Source: Pteria penguin
Taxonomy: Eukaryota; Mollusca; Bivalvia; Pterioida; Pteriidae
Assembly (NCBI GenBank): GCA_035048485.1
Contig: CM068581.1
Span: forward strand, 11,924,864 to 11,988,863
DNA length: 64,000 bases
Reading direction: 5' to 3'
Made by a program: the position numbers and the translations under genes. A model generated the notes under the pieces. It saw only the letters and a list, made by a program, of their open reading frames with translations. It made no database searches and was not told the DNA's origin. Positions 36,763-48,100 of the stretch are shown piece after piece; within the stretch, counting starts at the first letter, position 1; every line of letters starts with the position of its first letter.

Positions 36763-37199
36763 ACATATATCTTATAGTAACATTACAGACAAAAATCATA
36801 TAATTGTGCGTAAACATTTTTCAGCTGCTCATTTCAAACTTCTTAAATGAAAGTGTTTAACACTTTGATCCACAAAAATATAACCAAAAAGCAGTTATGA
36901 TTCTGTGTCGTTCGATTTCATTGAAATAGAAATGTTTTGGTAAAAAAAAAGAAAAATTTAGAAGAGAGAAGTGTGTCAATATGAAGGTAGGTGCTACAAG
37001 TAAGTACCTGCGTGTGTGTGTGTGTGTGTGTGTGTGTCCGAGTGTGACTGACTGCTTGCACGAGATGCCTATACACTACTTATGCATTTATATTGTTTAT
37101 TTTTGGATTAATATATATTCAATTTTATTTCGGAATAAACTCTAATTGATATTGTATTATTTGTATATCATAACGTATAACGTTGCAATGGTGACATGT
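36763..37199. other. unique DNA with a (GT)n tract
   Basis: A (GT)n run lies at about 37013-37036. Otherwise nothing is recognised. Confidence 0.4.
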
Positions 37200-37580
37200 T
37201 TCTTTCATATCCTTATGTTCACTTGTCAACATATAACATCTGATTTGTCGACTTAACATCTCACAATTTGATAAAATACTTTGGCAAGTCAACATAACAT
37301 CTGATTTGTCGACTTGACGTCTAATAAGTTGATAAAATACTTTGACAAGTCAATATGTAGCATCTGATTTGTTGACTTAAAATCTCACAAATTGATAAAA
37401 TACTCCGACAAGTCAATATACAACATCTGATTTGTCGACTTAACATCTCACAATTAGATAAAATACTCTGACAAATGAACATATAACATCTGATTTGTGG
37501 ACTTAACATCTCACAAGCTGACAAAATACTATGACAGGTTAACATAATATCTGACTAGTTGACATTACATCTGACAAATT
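37200..37580. repeat. about 62-bp repeats downstream of the cystine-knot gene
   Basis: About five diverged units of CATCTGATTTGTCGACTTAA, CATCTCACAATTGATAAAAT, ACTTTGACAAGTCAACATA. They lie 190 bp past the stop codon of the minus-strand gene. Confidence 0.8.
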
Positions 37581-37768
37581 GGCATATTATAAGCAGGTTG
37601 TAAATCAAACGTATATTTAAATCATACAGTATCTAAAAGGGTGGTAGATAGTGTATGTATGGTGTGTAGTCAGGAATAAGTGCTGCATATAATATGCTTA
37701 CCAAGTTAGCTTATATGGTATTAACTTTTCATATCAACTTGTTTCCATATAATCAGTTCCTGTTACTA

Positions 37769-37916
37769 TCAATGTCCATAATCAACGCATGCACAATAAC
37801 TGGAGATCTCGAACGTGTCAAACATCAAGGGAGGGAAGTAAGTAGGGGCTGGGTCTATCACAAGCAGAGTGACAAAACGGGTCTTCTGTTGGCAATTACT
37901 GCAGTCTCCGCCGCCT
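37769..37916 (-). CDS. cystine-knot gene exon 5: C-terminal knot and stop
   Basis: After CTACCTTACAG it reads GGGDCSNCQQKTRFVTLLVI then DPAPTYFPPLMFDTFEISSY and CACVDYGH, with a TGA at 37771-37769. The closing CxC pair follows the Spatzle/NGF layout. Confidence 0.74.
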
Positions 37917-40900
37917 CTGTAAGGTAGAGATTTTCGACATGTTTTAAAACATTTTTAAATGGTGTGCTGAAGCTTAATTTCAGACGTGGATATGTAAATT
38001 TGCCAAGATGTGTTTCACGTTAGTCAAATTTTCCGAGGAGGTCCAACCATAACACTTGACGTACAATAATCTACTTAACAACGAAGATCAAATGTAAGTA
38101 ATTATAGATTTCAGAGTATTTATCAACCCTTAGCTTACTCCCATGGATCGAAGCGTGAACTGTCTGGTCTTCAAAATACATGTACATGTATTCGCCATAC
38201 CGTAAAGTTATAGCTGTGATATACTGATACAATATGATTCATATTTTACAATGACCGAAACATCGCTATTAATACATAACACCACTTACGCACAAACTCC
38301 GAGGTGTCCAGCCTGATATAGAGGTTCTGGCTGTCGGTCAGGCATATGGACCAAAGCGCGGTTGACGCCATCTTTATTTTTCATGTGACTCGGAAACTGC
38401 ACGAAAGTTTGCGTCCTAAAACAATAAAATGCACATCATTATACGTAGAAAGTGAACATCATTATACGTAGAAAGTGAACATCATTGTACGTAGAAAGTG
38501 CACATCATTGTACATGTACGTTGAAAGTGAACATCATTAAAGGCAGAAAGTACACGTCATTATACGTAGAAAGTGAACATCATTTTACGTAGAAAGTGCA
38601 CACAATTATACTTAGAAAATACACATCATATACGTAGAAAGTGCATACAATAAGATGTAAAAAAATACACATCATTATACGTAGAAAGTACACAACATTA
38701 TAAATAGAAAGAACACATTATTTTACGTAGAAAGTGCACATCATTTTATATAGAAAGTGCACATTATTATACATAGAAAGTACACAACATTATAAATAGA
38801 AAAACACATCATTTTATGTAGAAAGTGCACATCATTTTATATAGAAAGTGCACATTATTATACATAGAAAGTACACAACATTATAAATAGAAAAAAACAC
38901 ATCATTTTACGTAGAAAGTGCACATCATTTTATATAGAAAGTGCATATCATTATACATAGAAAGTGCACATCATTATACATAAAAAGTGCAAATCATTAT
39001 ACGTCGGAAGAGCACATCATCATTAGACGTAAAAAGCACGCATGTACGTAAAAAGCGCACACTGAGAGACGTTAAAAGTGCACATCCTGAGACGTAGATA
39101 GTGCACATAATGAGACGTACATATAGTAAGTACACATCATTAGACGTAAATTAAAGTAAAGAATACATAATAAACAGGTGCTAGAGATTCACAAGAAAGT
39201 GTACACAATGATACACATGTACCTGAATTATCTTTCTCGAATATAAGCATTAGGTGATAGACAAGAATTAAAGATTCATAAGAAAGTGTACACAATGATG
39301 CCTGTATTATCTTTCTAGAATGTAAATATTAGGTAATAGATAAGAACTAAAGATTCACAAGAAAGTGCATCCTATGATACGTAAATTACTTTTATAGAAT
39401 ACATTGTATAAGCATTAGGTAATAGAGAAAAACTAGAGATTTACAAAAAAGTCCATACCATCATACGTAAATTGCCCTAATAGAATGTAAGGATTACAAA
39501 ATAGACTAGTACATGTACTAGATATTCACAAGGAAGTGCACACCATATTGCGTGAATTACCTTCATAGAATGTGTTCATTACGTAATATTTACAATGCTA
39601 GTCTAATTTCTTCGATGAACCATGCTAAACAGACTCGGTTCATCAGCCCATTAATTTGGGTCATGGAAGTAGTACCCGGCGTATGGCAAATCACATGCGT
39701 AGTAATATAAAAAGAGGCGGGGCTTACTCAAGTTCAAGGCCGATGTTCTATTATTGTTTTTTTTTACTTGAATGAATGAGTGTGATTCCTCTGTTTACGA
39801 CATCGTAAAATTCAGTTTATGGTACAGGAAAAACAATTTTAGCATTCTAGACATGCACTATATTGCGTGGCGGTAGTACTTTTCCACTTCAGGAAAAATT
39901 CGGTCCTTGCCAGTTTGATATCGGGGAATTTGATATTTTGTTTTCAAAAAAGAACCTTTTAAAATGCATTGTAAATATAAAGAATGACTGTCTTTTTTTC
40001 TAGGTTTATGGGAAATGAACTTGGGTGAGAAACAAGCAAATCATTCGCGGTTCACGTGATTTGTTTGTTTCTCACCCAAGTTCATTCCCCATGAACCTAG
40101 AAAAAAGGCAGTCATTCCTTAAATAGACTGGTACCATAGATTAACAGAAGTTTGAGTGTTTCCTGTTACACTATATACGACTCAGGTGTGTTCATGTGAT
40201 ATGACTATACATTTAGATTAATTTTACCTACACAAGTAAATATAAAAACACAAATTGAACGTAACACTATACATGTATTTAAAAGAAATGCGTTACACGT
40301 GTACACATAAAAAATGCACATAATACAGTAGATTTTAATTTTTAACAAATAGGCCCTCAAAATTTTATACAAACAAGCACGATATACATAAACATTAAGA
40401 AATAAATACAACTTTCTTACGTTGCACAGCACTTATCCCAATCGCTGTACGCGTCACATGAACTTTTGGTGTACTTTCTGTTTCCTAGAAAATAACATGT
40501 ACCACAATCAGGGAGATGCACATACAAATGTACATATATATTTTTGATAAATATATACATGTATACAAACTATTAAAGTTTCATTAAGAATCATTTGAGT
40601 TATTATTCACCACAAACGTTGACATCTTAAACGAGAGACGTCATAAGGACCGAAAACTTCATTACATAAGGTGCGTCTTAGACATTTTATATATACCGGG
40701 CATCTAATTGTACTAAGGGGCAGGTTGTTCATGTGGTATCAAGCTGGGCGTCACAGGCGGCGACCCGGATTCGATCCCGGCTGTTGGCTAGTATGTTTAA
40801 GGTGATTTATCCTCAGTGTCCCTATGCGCCTTTCGGATGAGGCAATATAAACCGAGGCCCTGTGTCACATTGTACGTTGGCACATAATGACACAGTATAA

Positions 40901-43900
40901 ATCGAGGCCCTGTGTCACAGTGTACGTTGGCACGTCACAGTATAAACCGAGGCCCTGTGTCACAGTGTACGTTTGCACGTGTGCTTTAGAGATCCCTCAT
41001 AGCTTCGAGTGAGGTCTATAGCAAAGGACAAAACAATGAAGAATGCATAAGGCAGGCACTGCCAAACGTACAAGTGCACTAATTTCGGAGTGGCGTAAAA
41101 CAGTGACGAAACAAACAAAAACAAACCTCATTTACGGTCAGGACGAATTAATAATTCAGAAAGGTAGTGTGTTTTTGCAGTAATATGCCAGTGAATACAG
41201 CCATGATCTGCACCATATGAATGATCCATATATAATATATTAAAGATAGGTAATGCTATGTCACTGTGGCATTCACATTACATGCACCACATTTGACTTC
41301 CATGGACGCGGAAACCAAAGGTAAAATCAGGATGATCGATATCGGGATGAATAGGCGTCTCCTAATAGGCAAGCCTGACTCTGATTCTCCAGTACATACA
41401 GATAACACAAATATAACACTATAAACATGAGGAGAATGTTGATTTACACTGTATAGAAACTGATACAGCTACATAGTATCAGAATAAACAGTACAGAAAC
41501 TGACACAGCTACATAGTGTCAGAATAAACTGTATAGAAATGGCATAGCTACATAGTATCAGAATAAACTATGTAGAAACTGACACAGCTACATAGCATAA
41601 GAATAAACTATGTAGAAACTGACATAGCTACATAGTATCAGAATAAACTATGTAGAAACTGACATAGCTACATAGTATCAGAATAAACAGTACAGAAACT
41701 GACACAGCTACATTGCCATCAGAATAAACTGTATAGAAATGGCATAGCTACATAGTATCAAAATAAACTATGTAGAAACTGACACAGCTACATAGTATCA
41801 GAATAAACTGTATAGAAATGGCATAGCTACATAGTATCAGAATAAACTGTATAGAAACTGACACAGCTACATAGTATCAGAATAAACTATGTAGAAACTG
41901 ACACAGCTACATAGTATCAGAATAAACTGTATAGAAATGGCATAGCTACATAGTATCAGAATAAATTATGTAGAAACTGGCACAGCTACATAGCATCAGA
42001 ATACACTGTATAGAATCTGGCACAGCTACATAACCTCAGAATAAACTGTATACAAAATGGCATACATGTAGCTACATAGCATCAGAATACACTGTTTAGA
42101 ATCTGGCACAGTTACATAGCATCAGAATAAACTGTATAGAAACTGTCACAGTGCAACATTCCATATGGAAAATATACAAGGTGAATTCGACTTCACCACA
42201 GTTTATGACCGTGGCTGTTCTGCGTTGAAAGAAATACTTACTCCACCATTTGTTTGGCCTTTCCTTGCATCCCTTTCTTTTCAGATATTTACGTTTGGCG
42301 ATTTTTATCTGTGACTTGCTCAAGAACATACCTGAGGAAGAAAACTTTATAAATTGACTATTTCATGATGTTTGCAGTTTGCTCATTGAAAACACATACA
42401 TCTACAATACTATTGTGTGTGGCATTGTGTACAACATCTTGTGTCCATGTATTAGAAGATCTGAGTCCGGCGCCATAAAATGTAAAGTCATAATTTCAAA
42501 TTCAACAATGAATTACATGTAATAACTAGGATTTGGATTTTATTAAGATTTATTCTATCGATAAATAGAATTAAACCATTCTACATGACAATTCATTTGA
42601 ACGTTTGATAATGAAATAAATTAAAATGAAATAACTGACTTAAGTATTTTCTCAGTTTATGAAGCCGGACCCTGTTGTTTCAGTTTTTGTTTGAAAAGTA
42701 ATAATTTATAACTTATCTCAATTATTATTCATCTGTACATTCAAATACATATCAATTTTTTTTTTGCATATTTGATAGAAAACTGAAACAATTGGGTTCA
42801 TTTTCAAACGCTAAGATGTTCAAGACAAGTGACCCTCGGGATTTATCTTTAGTTTCTAAGTAAAATCTTTTTTCACAATCTTTGTTACATTATGACTATT
42901 GTCTGAAAAAAGTAAAAAAAAAAAATCAGAATATTTCATCTATATATGCTTCTCCAGTGTATTAAAATGTTCATATATACACAATGATATTATTAATATA
43001 TGACCAAAACCTTGCATTATCACTTACCATAAAATCAAACTGATACCCCATAATTTTTTCGGAATGTTTCGGATTATGTAAACCTCGAAGCAGACGCGTA
43101 CAGCAGGCGAACCCCATCAGGTATCAATGTACCAATTGACCCTGAGTAGAGTCATGAGTGTATGCGTTTTGGCTACCCTAAGTCCTCTTCTTCTTCCAAC
43201 ATGAAGTGTACTCAACAAGTTGAGCGTTATACTTCACGTAAGTCGGGATGAAAAATCCCATTCTTCTGAGTTGAAATATAAATCCAGTATAAATCCAGGA
43301 TTCATCTTATGGATTGAAAAGCTATTTATGGTCTATCTGTTGACAGGTGACAATATTAAAACTACTTAATGGGTCAGTATTTTTCTTCCAAGGGTCAAGG
43401 TACCGGTATTTTCAGCAAGCACATTTTCTGAGGACTGAGGGGAAGTTCAAAGATGGCAAATTTTGAAAATGAAAAGCCACGGTAAGGTATATATATATAT
43501 ATAGTTTGGGGTTTTGGGGTTTTTTTCACTTTAGTGTAGGCCTCTCTGTATATTGAAATATAAAGGAAGCTTCAAATGAACCTCTTTTTCATAGAAACTT
43601 CTCAATTCATTAACATGTAGCCCTATGGAAAATAACTGATACATTGATACTATTAAATGACTAAGCACGACTGTCTCAACGTCGTGAAAGGTACACGGGT
43701 GATGGGACAAGTATGAAGGTAATGTTATTATTACCTCTCCATTATCAGCAACTTTCTTCGGACACTCCGTTTTTCTTCGCCAATAAATACACTTCGCTAT
43801 AGGCTATTTGAATTAGATGAGTTATCCACCTTTGTTGATTAACGTAAAAGGCGGAAGTGGAAAAGGAGAAGCATAAAAGTTGTGAACTCTGTAATACAGT

Positions 43901-46900
43901 ATCGTTTTCTTATCTTTATAATCAGTAGATCATGGTAAGATATGATCACTCAATAGCAGTCACCTTTATACATCTCGCCATAATACGCAGAAAGTAAGAG
44001 AGGACAAACAAATCACCATATGAGAGAGGACAGACAAATCACCAGATGAGAAAGGACGGACAAAACACCAGATGAGAGAGAGACAAATCATAAGATGAGA
44101 GAGGACGGACAAAACACCAGATGAGAGAGGACGGACAAATCACCAGATGAGAGGACAGAGAAATCACCGGATGAGAGAGGACGGACAAATCACCAGATGA
44201 GAGAGAATGGACAAATCACCAAATAAGAGAGGACAGAGAATCAACAGATGAGAGAGGACGGACAAATCAACAGATGAGAGAGGACGGACAAATCACCAGA
44301 TGAGAGGACAGAGAAATCACCGGATGAGAGAGGACGGACAAATCACCAGATGAGAGAGAATGGACAAATCACTAAATAAGAGAGGACAGAGAATCAACAG
44401 ACGAGAGAGGACGGACAAATCACCAGATGAGAGAGGACGGACAAATCACCAGATGAGAGAGAATGGACAAATCACCAAATAAGAGAGGACAGAGAATCAA
44501 CAGATGAGAGAGGACGGACAAATCACAAGATGAGAGAGGACAGAGAAATCACCACATGAGAATGGCATAATATACGGGTAAAATAATCCAAGTGTGACGT
44601 CATGTATGAAACAAATTAATTCCTGGGTGCAAAGTTATCGTTCGTATGTCTCTACAGTTTTGTATTATATCTGTGCATTGGGCTTATTGTCACGATTTCT
44701 GACAAGATTTGATGCATATCAGCTCTTATGACTTGGAGGGATAAACTCGATATTACATTACTATCTGGCCATTGACATTATTTACACGTTTTGATTTTGT
44801 TTATTATTAGTCTTCCTGTCTAGGATATTAAAACCTGTGATGAAACAGTTTATCAAATTTTACAATGACACAATGTAAACAATAGAATAGTCCTATGATG
44901 TATGACCTAATTCCTTAGTAGTTATTCACAAAAAGACTAAACTTTGATTTACTGTAGACCAGTTTTCCATAATATGCGCAATTGATACTAACGGAAACGG
45001 TCAGGTGGATAAGGCTTAAATACTCGCAGCACTCGCTTTAAAGAGTGAACAATGGTGACCATGAGGCAACAAGGCATCGAGTCAATCTATCCACACCAAC
45101 GGCATCACAATAGATGACTCAAATGTTTGCAGTGAACCAGATTAAGTAACAGATAGCCTATAAAAAGGTACCAGACAAAAGATGTAAACAAACTACCCAC
45201 TTCTAGTACAAGACAGGGAGTAATACTACCCACACTAAGTGAACCAAACAGCGCCAAACTGTCTATTCCATGTTAACCAGCCAAATTGTCCACATTAAGT
45301 GAACCAGACTAAAAAACTACACCAAATATTGGACAGCAAAGAACACTACCAATGTCAAGTATACCAAATTGCCAAAGACTCTTGACAAGGATCTCCACTG
45401 TCATCATCAAGAGGAATCTGAAAAAAATTCTACATTACGAACCAGACAGCGAACAGTAACTTCCACACCAAGCGAACCAGACAACCAGTCGATTAAAGAC
45501 AAACTATTCATACCAATTGTACCTTACATGTTTTAAAAGTTTTAAACACAAGGTAATTAAGGTTTATATTTTAATGTTCATTAAACGTTTATATACGAAG
45601 ATAACGATCTTTTCGTCATAGTTAAAGCAGTATAAAACGTCCCAGTGCTGAAATAAATTGGATGTTCTTGACCTATATCCAACATATTCTACAAGTCTTC
45701 CCAATGCAATCAATGACTGTTCGTATCTTTCATAAACACTAAACAGATGTTACCTTGTGGATAAGACGCCAACAGGTACATGTGGCGCCTTTGATATAAT
45801 CATCAAAGTCATCATAATGTGAACCTTTTTCGACTCCATGAAACATCAGTGTGTTTTCACAAATTTTGAACTCTCTCTCTCTCTCTATGTGTGTGTGTGT
45901 AGGTGTGTGTTCACACATTTTGAATTCTCTTTCTCTCTCTCTCTCTCTCCCTCTCTCTGTGTGAGAGAGAGAGAGAGAGATAGAAAATTTATAACAGTAA
46001 AATAAAAGGTTAAATTAGGTAAAGACTCAACATTCCTGTTTCTATAAAATGTGATAACAGACACGGGTAACAAAAATGTGGCATGCCCTCTCACGGCATT
46101 AAATCTACGGCGCTAAAATATATATACCTTCTCTACCAGAGACCTTGACCTTTTATCCATGACCTTGGAAATCAACAGGATTCATTAGGTTTTCAAAGGC
46201 ATCACTTATGCAAAGCTTCAAGTTTAAAATGTGTAAGATTCTTCTTTAACGATCTAGTCTAATTTTTGATGACAAATTATATTTCTCTAATATCTCTAAA
46301 CTTTTTTACGTTGATATATATATGTATATATACAATTATTGCGAGAGGTAAAATGCTGAAAGTGTTTTAATAAAAATTAAACTTTAGTTAAATGGCCCCA
46401 ACATTTTCCTAGTCGACACCTATTTACATGATGACCTAATTGGATCGACTACAAGGTACTAGGTGGCACGGTGTATAACTATCACCGCTGTGAAATAATA
46501 CTACAATTTTATCAAAAGAGGTTATTATGGGAACACAAACATCAGGTTGTTTACATATTTCAAGTATTTACTATTTCTTACAACGTTTCTACAAAAAAAA
46601 CCCCAATATCATAAACAATAAATCGAGTTAGTTTGAAATAGTGATCAATACAACAATATAATTTATACTCAAATATTTTGGAAAAGGTCTAATCTATAAG
46701 TAAAATAAAAATTTGATTTTTTTTTTAATTTATATTTTAACAGATCGCTATCCACGAATCATTAAATTTGTTAGTATGGGACAACAAAATGCTGTGTGAG
46801 AATGTGGGAAACTATTGGCTATTGCTGCCTGATAACCTTACCTTTGTATAGTTTGATTATGTCAGTGTACACCATCCCGCCACACTGATTACTTTTACAG

Positions 46901-47040
46901 TATTGAGGAACTTCTATCCCGGTCATATTCCTGAAGCTGATGTCTTTGCATTTCTCGTTGGTTACATGTTTAGCTACATGTATAATTGCAGAGCAGTAAA
47001 CGATTGTAAGTAAACATACAGATAACCTTAAACTAGTCAT
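37769..47040 (-). CDS. secreted cystine-knot protein, Spatzle/neurotrophin-like, five exons
   Basis: Coding exons in transcript order are 47040-46842, 42331-42242, 40484-40421, 38415-38290 and 37916-37769. Every junction is GT-AG and the phases (1, 1, 2, 2) agree, giving 208 residues. The product has a signal peptide (LSVCLLTIVYCSAIIHVA), an N-glycosylation sequon (NMTG), a basic stretch with KRKYLKRK that could be a proprotein cleavage site, then SSCDAYSDW, the NKDGVNRALV segment, GVCAGGGDCSNCQQKTRFV and a terminal FEISSYCACVDYGH. The CxQ motif before a hydrophobic strand and the late CxC are what I know of Spatzle, coagulogen and NGF cystine knots. By analogy it would be an extracellular ligand for a Toll-type or neurotrophin-type receptor, but the receptor is unknown. 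The exact subfamily is an inference; cysteine spacing between knot Cys 2-4 is tighter than in NGF. Confidence 0.72.
38290..38415 (-). CDS. cystine-knot gene exon 4
   Basis: 126 bp, markedly more G+C-rich than its flanks, between TTGTTTTAG and GTAAGT. It reads TQTFVQFPSHMKNKDGVNRA then LVHMPDRQPEPLYQAGHLGV C. It is phase 2 on both sides. Confidence 0.72.
38430..39130. repeat. about 22-bp tandem array in the cystine-knot gene intron 3
   Basis: About 30 degenerate units of CATCATTATACGTAGAAAGT GCA. The array begins about 15 bp from the exon 4 acceptor (minus-strand gene). Confidence 0.9.
39160..39600. repeat. diverged repeats of about 90 bp
   Basis: Five loose copies of an AGAGATTCACAAGAAAGTGT plus CTTTCTAGAATGTAAGCATT AGGTAATAGA unit. 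Confidence 0.6.
39979..40120. mobile_element. foldback element, about 64-bp arms
   Basis: The arms 39979-40043 and 40057-40120 are inverted copies with few mismatches around a 13-bp loop (TTCGCGGTTCACG). Ends read AAAGAATGACTGTC and GGCAGTCATTCCTT. It lies in intron 3 of the cystine-knot gene. Confidence 0.93.
40121..40420. other. unique intronic DNA of the minus-strand gene
   Basis: AT-rich sequence between the foldback element and exon 3. Nothing is recognised. Confidence 0.4.
40421..40484 (-). CDS. cystine-knot gene exon 3: start of the knot domain
   Basis: A 64-bp exon between ATTTTCTAG and GTAAGA. It completes Arg and reads NRKYTKSSCDAYSDWDKCCA. It converts phase 1 to phase 2, which is what exon 4 needs; this fit is the main support for its reality. 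Confidence 0.7.
40716..41125 (+). mobile_element. tRNA-headed SINE with triplicated internal segment
   Basis: The head has a B box GGATTCGATCCCGG near 40767-40780. The body has CCTTTCGGATGAGGCAATAT and an AAACCGAGGCCCTGTGTCAC block that occurs three times, at about 40850, 40902 and 40946. It is followed by AGAGATCCCTCATAGCTTCG and a (CAAA)-type tail. The same body region is single-copy in the SINE at 35824-36096. It sits in intron 2 of the cystine-knot gene, antisense to it. Confidence 0.85.
41430..42160. repeat. 40-bp tandem array in cystine-knot gene intron 2
   Basis: About 18 units of AAACTGTATAGAAACTGACA CAGCTACATAGTATCAGAAT. Variants have TATGTAGAAA or GGCATAG. It starts about 80 bp from the exon 2 donor. 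Confidence 0.94.
42242..42331 (-). CDS. cystine-knot gene exon 2: basic linker
   Basis: Only one frame of this 90-bp exon is open: MFLSKSQIKIAKRKYLKRKG then CKERPNKWW. It lies between CTTCCTCAG and GTAAGT. It is strongly basic and probably holds the processing site. Confidence 0.7.
42332..43990. other. intron 1 of the cystine-knot gene, unique part
   Basis: AT-rich sequence without supported features apart from a short TA run near 43488-43502. Confidence 0.45.
44000..44565. repeat. 26-bp purine-rich array in intron 1
   Basis: About 21 units of GAGAGAGGACGGACAAATCA CCAGAT. A longer block (ending AAATAAGAGAGGACAGAGAA) recurs two to three times, indicating nested duplication. Confidence 0.93.
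45040..45535. repeat. heavily diverged repeats
   Basis: Recurring AAGTGAACCAGAC, TTCCACACCAAGCG and similar segments at irregular 40 to 60 bp spacing suggest an old decayed minisatellite. Support is weak. Confidence 0.35.
45868..45982. repeat. compound CT/GT/GA microsatellite
   Basis: (CT)n, (GT)n, (CT)n and (GA)n runs in close succession. The CT and GA runs can fold back on each other. Confidence 0.9.
45983..46841. other. unique intron 1 DNA next to exon 1
   Basis: AT-rich; no supported feature. Confidence 0.4.
46842..47040 (-). CDS. cystine-knot gene exon 1: signal peptide and pro-region
   Basis: It starts MTSLRLSVCLLTIVYCSAII directly after a TTTTCAG acceptor, so a non-coding first exon probably lies upstream. 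It ends phase 1 (CAAAG|GTAAGG). It contains three mature-side cysteines (NEKC, PQYC, SNQCGG). Confidence 0.72.
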
Positions 47041-47110
47041 CTGAAAAGACAAAATAGTGCAAAGTATGTAAACTAGTCATCTGAAAAGACAAAATAGTGC
47101 AAAGTATGTA
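47031..47110 (-). repeat. exact 40-bp duplication carrying splice acceptor and start codon
   Basis: On the minus strand two head-to-tail 40-bp copies each contain TTTGCACTATTTTGTCTTTT, CAG, ATGACTAGT. The downstream copy is the acceptor and start codon of the cystine-knot gene. The upstream copy's ATG opens a 15-codon frame that ends in TAG inside the second copy. Confidence 0.9.
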
Positions 47111-48100
47111 AATGTACACATTGTACGTATCAAATCAAGTAGAAATGACTAAATATTTTAGGGATAAGCAAAATAAGTGGGATATTTTTATTCATTTATT
47201 TCTCTCTGTTTATTTATTTATTATTTTTTCTTTTTCTTTGCTTATCGAATTGACTGAATTTTCTTACTTTTACAGAATTATATGAAATATTTATACAGAA
47301 TATACAAACCATTGTGGTATTCCAGTATCTCACGTCAGTCTGTGTTATTCCTACAGACGACAAAGTGTATTTATACCTAAACAGCCCTTGGTAACGTCGC
47401 CAAATATAGTTTTATTACACCAGTTGGGATTTCCTTCCAAGCGGAAGTTCACCTGTTCATTGTAAGCGTCGTGCTTCATTGAATTCTATCAAAACTTGCG
47501 CTCTCTCTACCATGATGATGCGTTGACGCGTGAGATAGGAGGGGTATATGTCGTCACATAAGGACGGGAACCTTCCTTTAATTGACTATTTATTTAGATA
47601 TAATGTATGCTACAATAAATGGCATCGAAAATTAAATTCACGAGAATCTTTCCTGATAGGTCCATATCATGTGACAAGGAAATGAAGCATTTACATACAA
47701 ACGTCTCTATGACTTCTGCCATTATGAAACCGAAACAAATAAAGATTATTTACATAGTAACAACAGAAATAACACTCAACACGTGCCCATTCCTGGTCTC
47801 TAGGACACCTTATGTTCCGTGTTATTATTGCATCTGTTTTTGGTGATTACTAGAGGAATTTATTCCAAAATTACAGAAAGACAGAATATCCAACAAATTC
47901 AGACTTTCTTGAATAAAACTGACGTCCAATTCGTAGAATAAAAATCCTTCCAGATAATCTCTTATTGTAGTTTATTAAAAATCAGTTTCTTTATGATTCA
48001 CTATTTTGAAAACTGAAAGGTAAAATCTGAAGAGTAATATTTTCAGTTCAGTTCGACTTCAAGTCTTTTTATTCTATAATGCAGTAAAACTTACAATGAG
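47111..48100. other. 5' flank of the cystine-knot gene
   Basis: Unique DNA. A GGGATTTCC (NF-kappaB/Dorsal-like) 9-mer is at 47426-47434. The plus-strand open frame at 47619-47846 has an ATG but no family resemblance. A non-coding first exon and promoter are expected here but cannot be placed. Confidence 0.3.

Noticed and set aside
38290..38371. Alternative start exon reading MASTALWSICLTDSQNLYIR
   Set aside because: This ATG frame overlaps exon 4 of the cystine-knot gene and gives only a 45-codon product; the phase-2 frame joins a 64-bp exon and a 49-codon knot exon, which is far better supported.
47426..47434. NF-kappaB/Dorsal site upstream of the cystine-knot gene
   Set aside because: A single GGGATTTCC 9-mer is expected by chance in a window of this size; no cluster was seen.
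47619..47846. 75-codon plus-strand frame starting MASKIKFTRIFPDRS
   Set aside because: It has a good start context but no domain, splice signals or conservation clue; it lies in the 5' flank of a minus-strand gene and is of chance length for the region.
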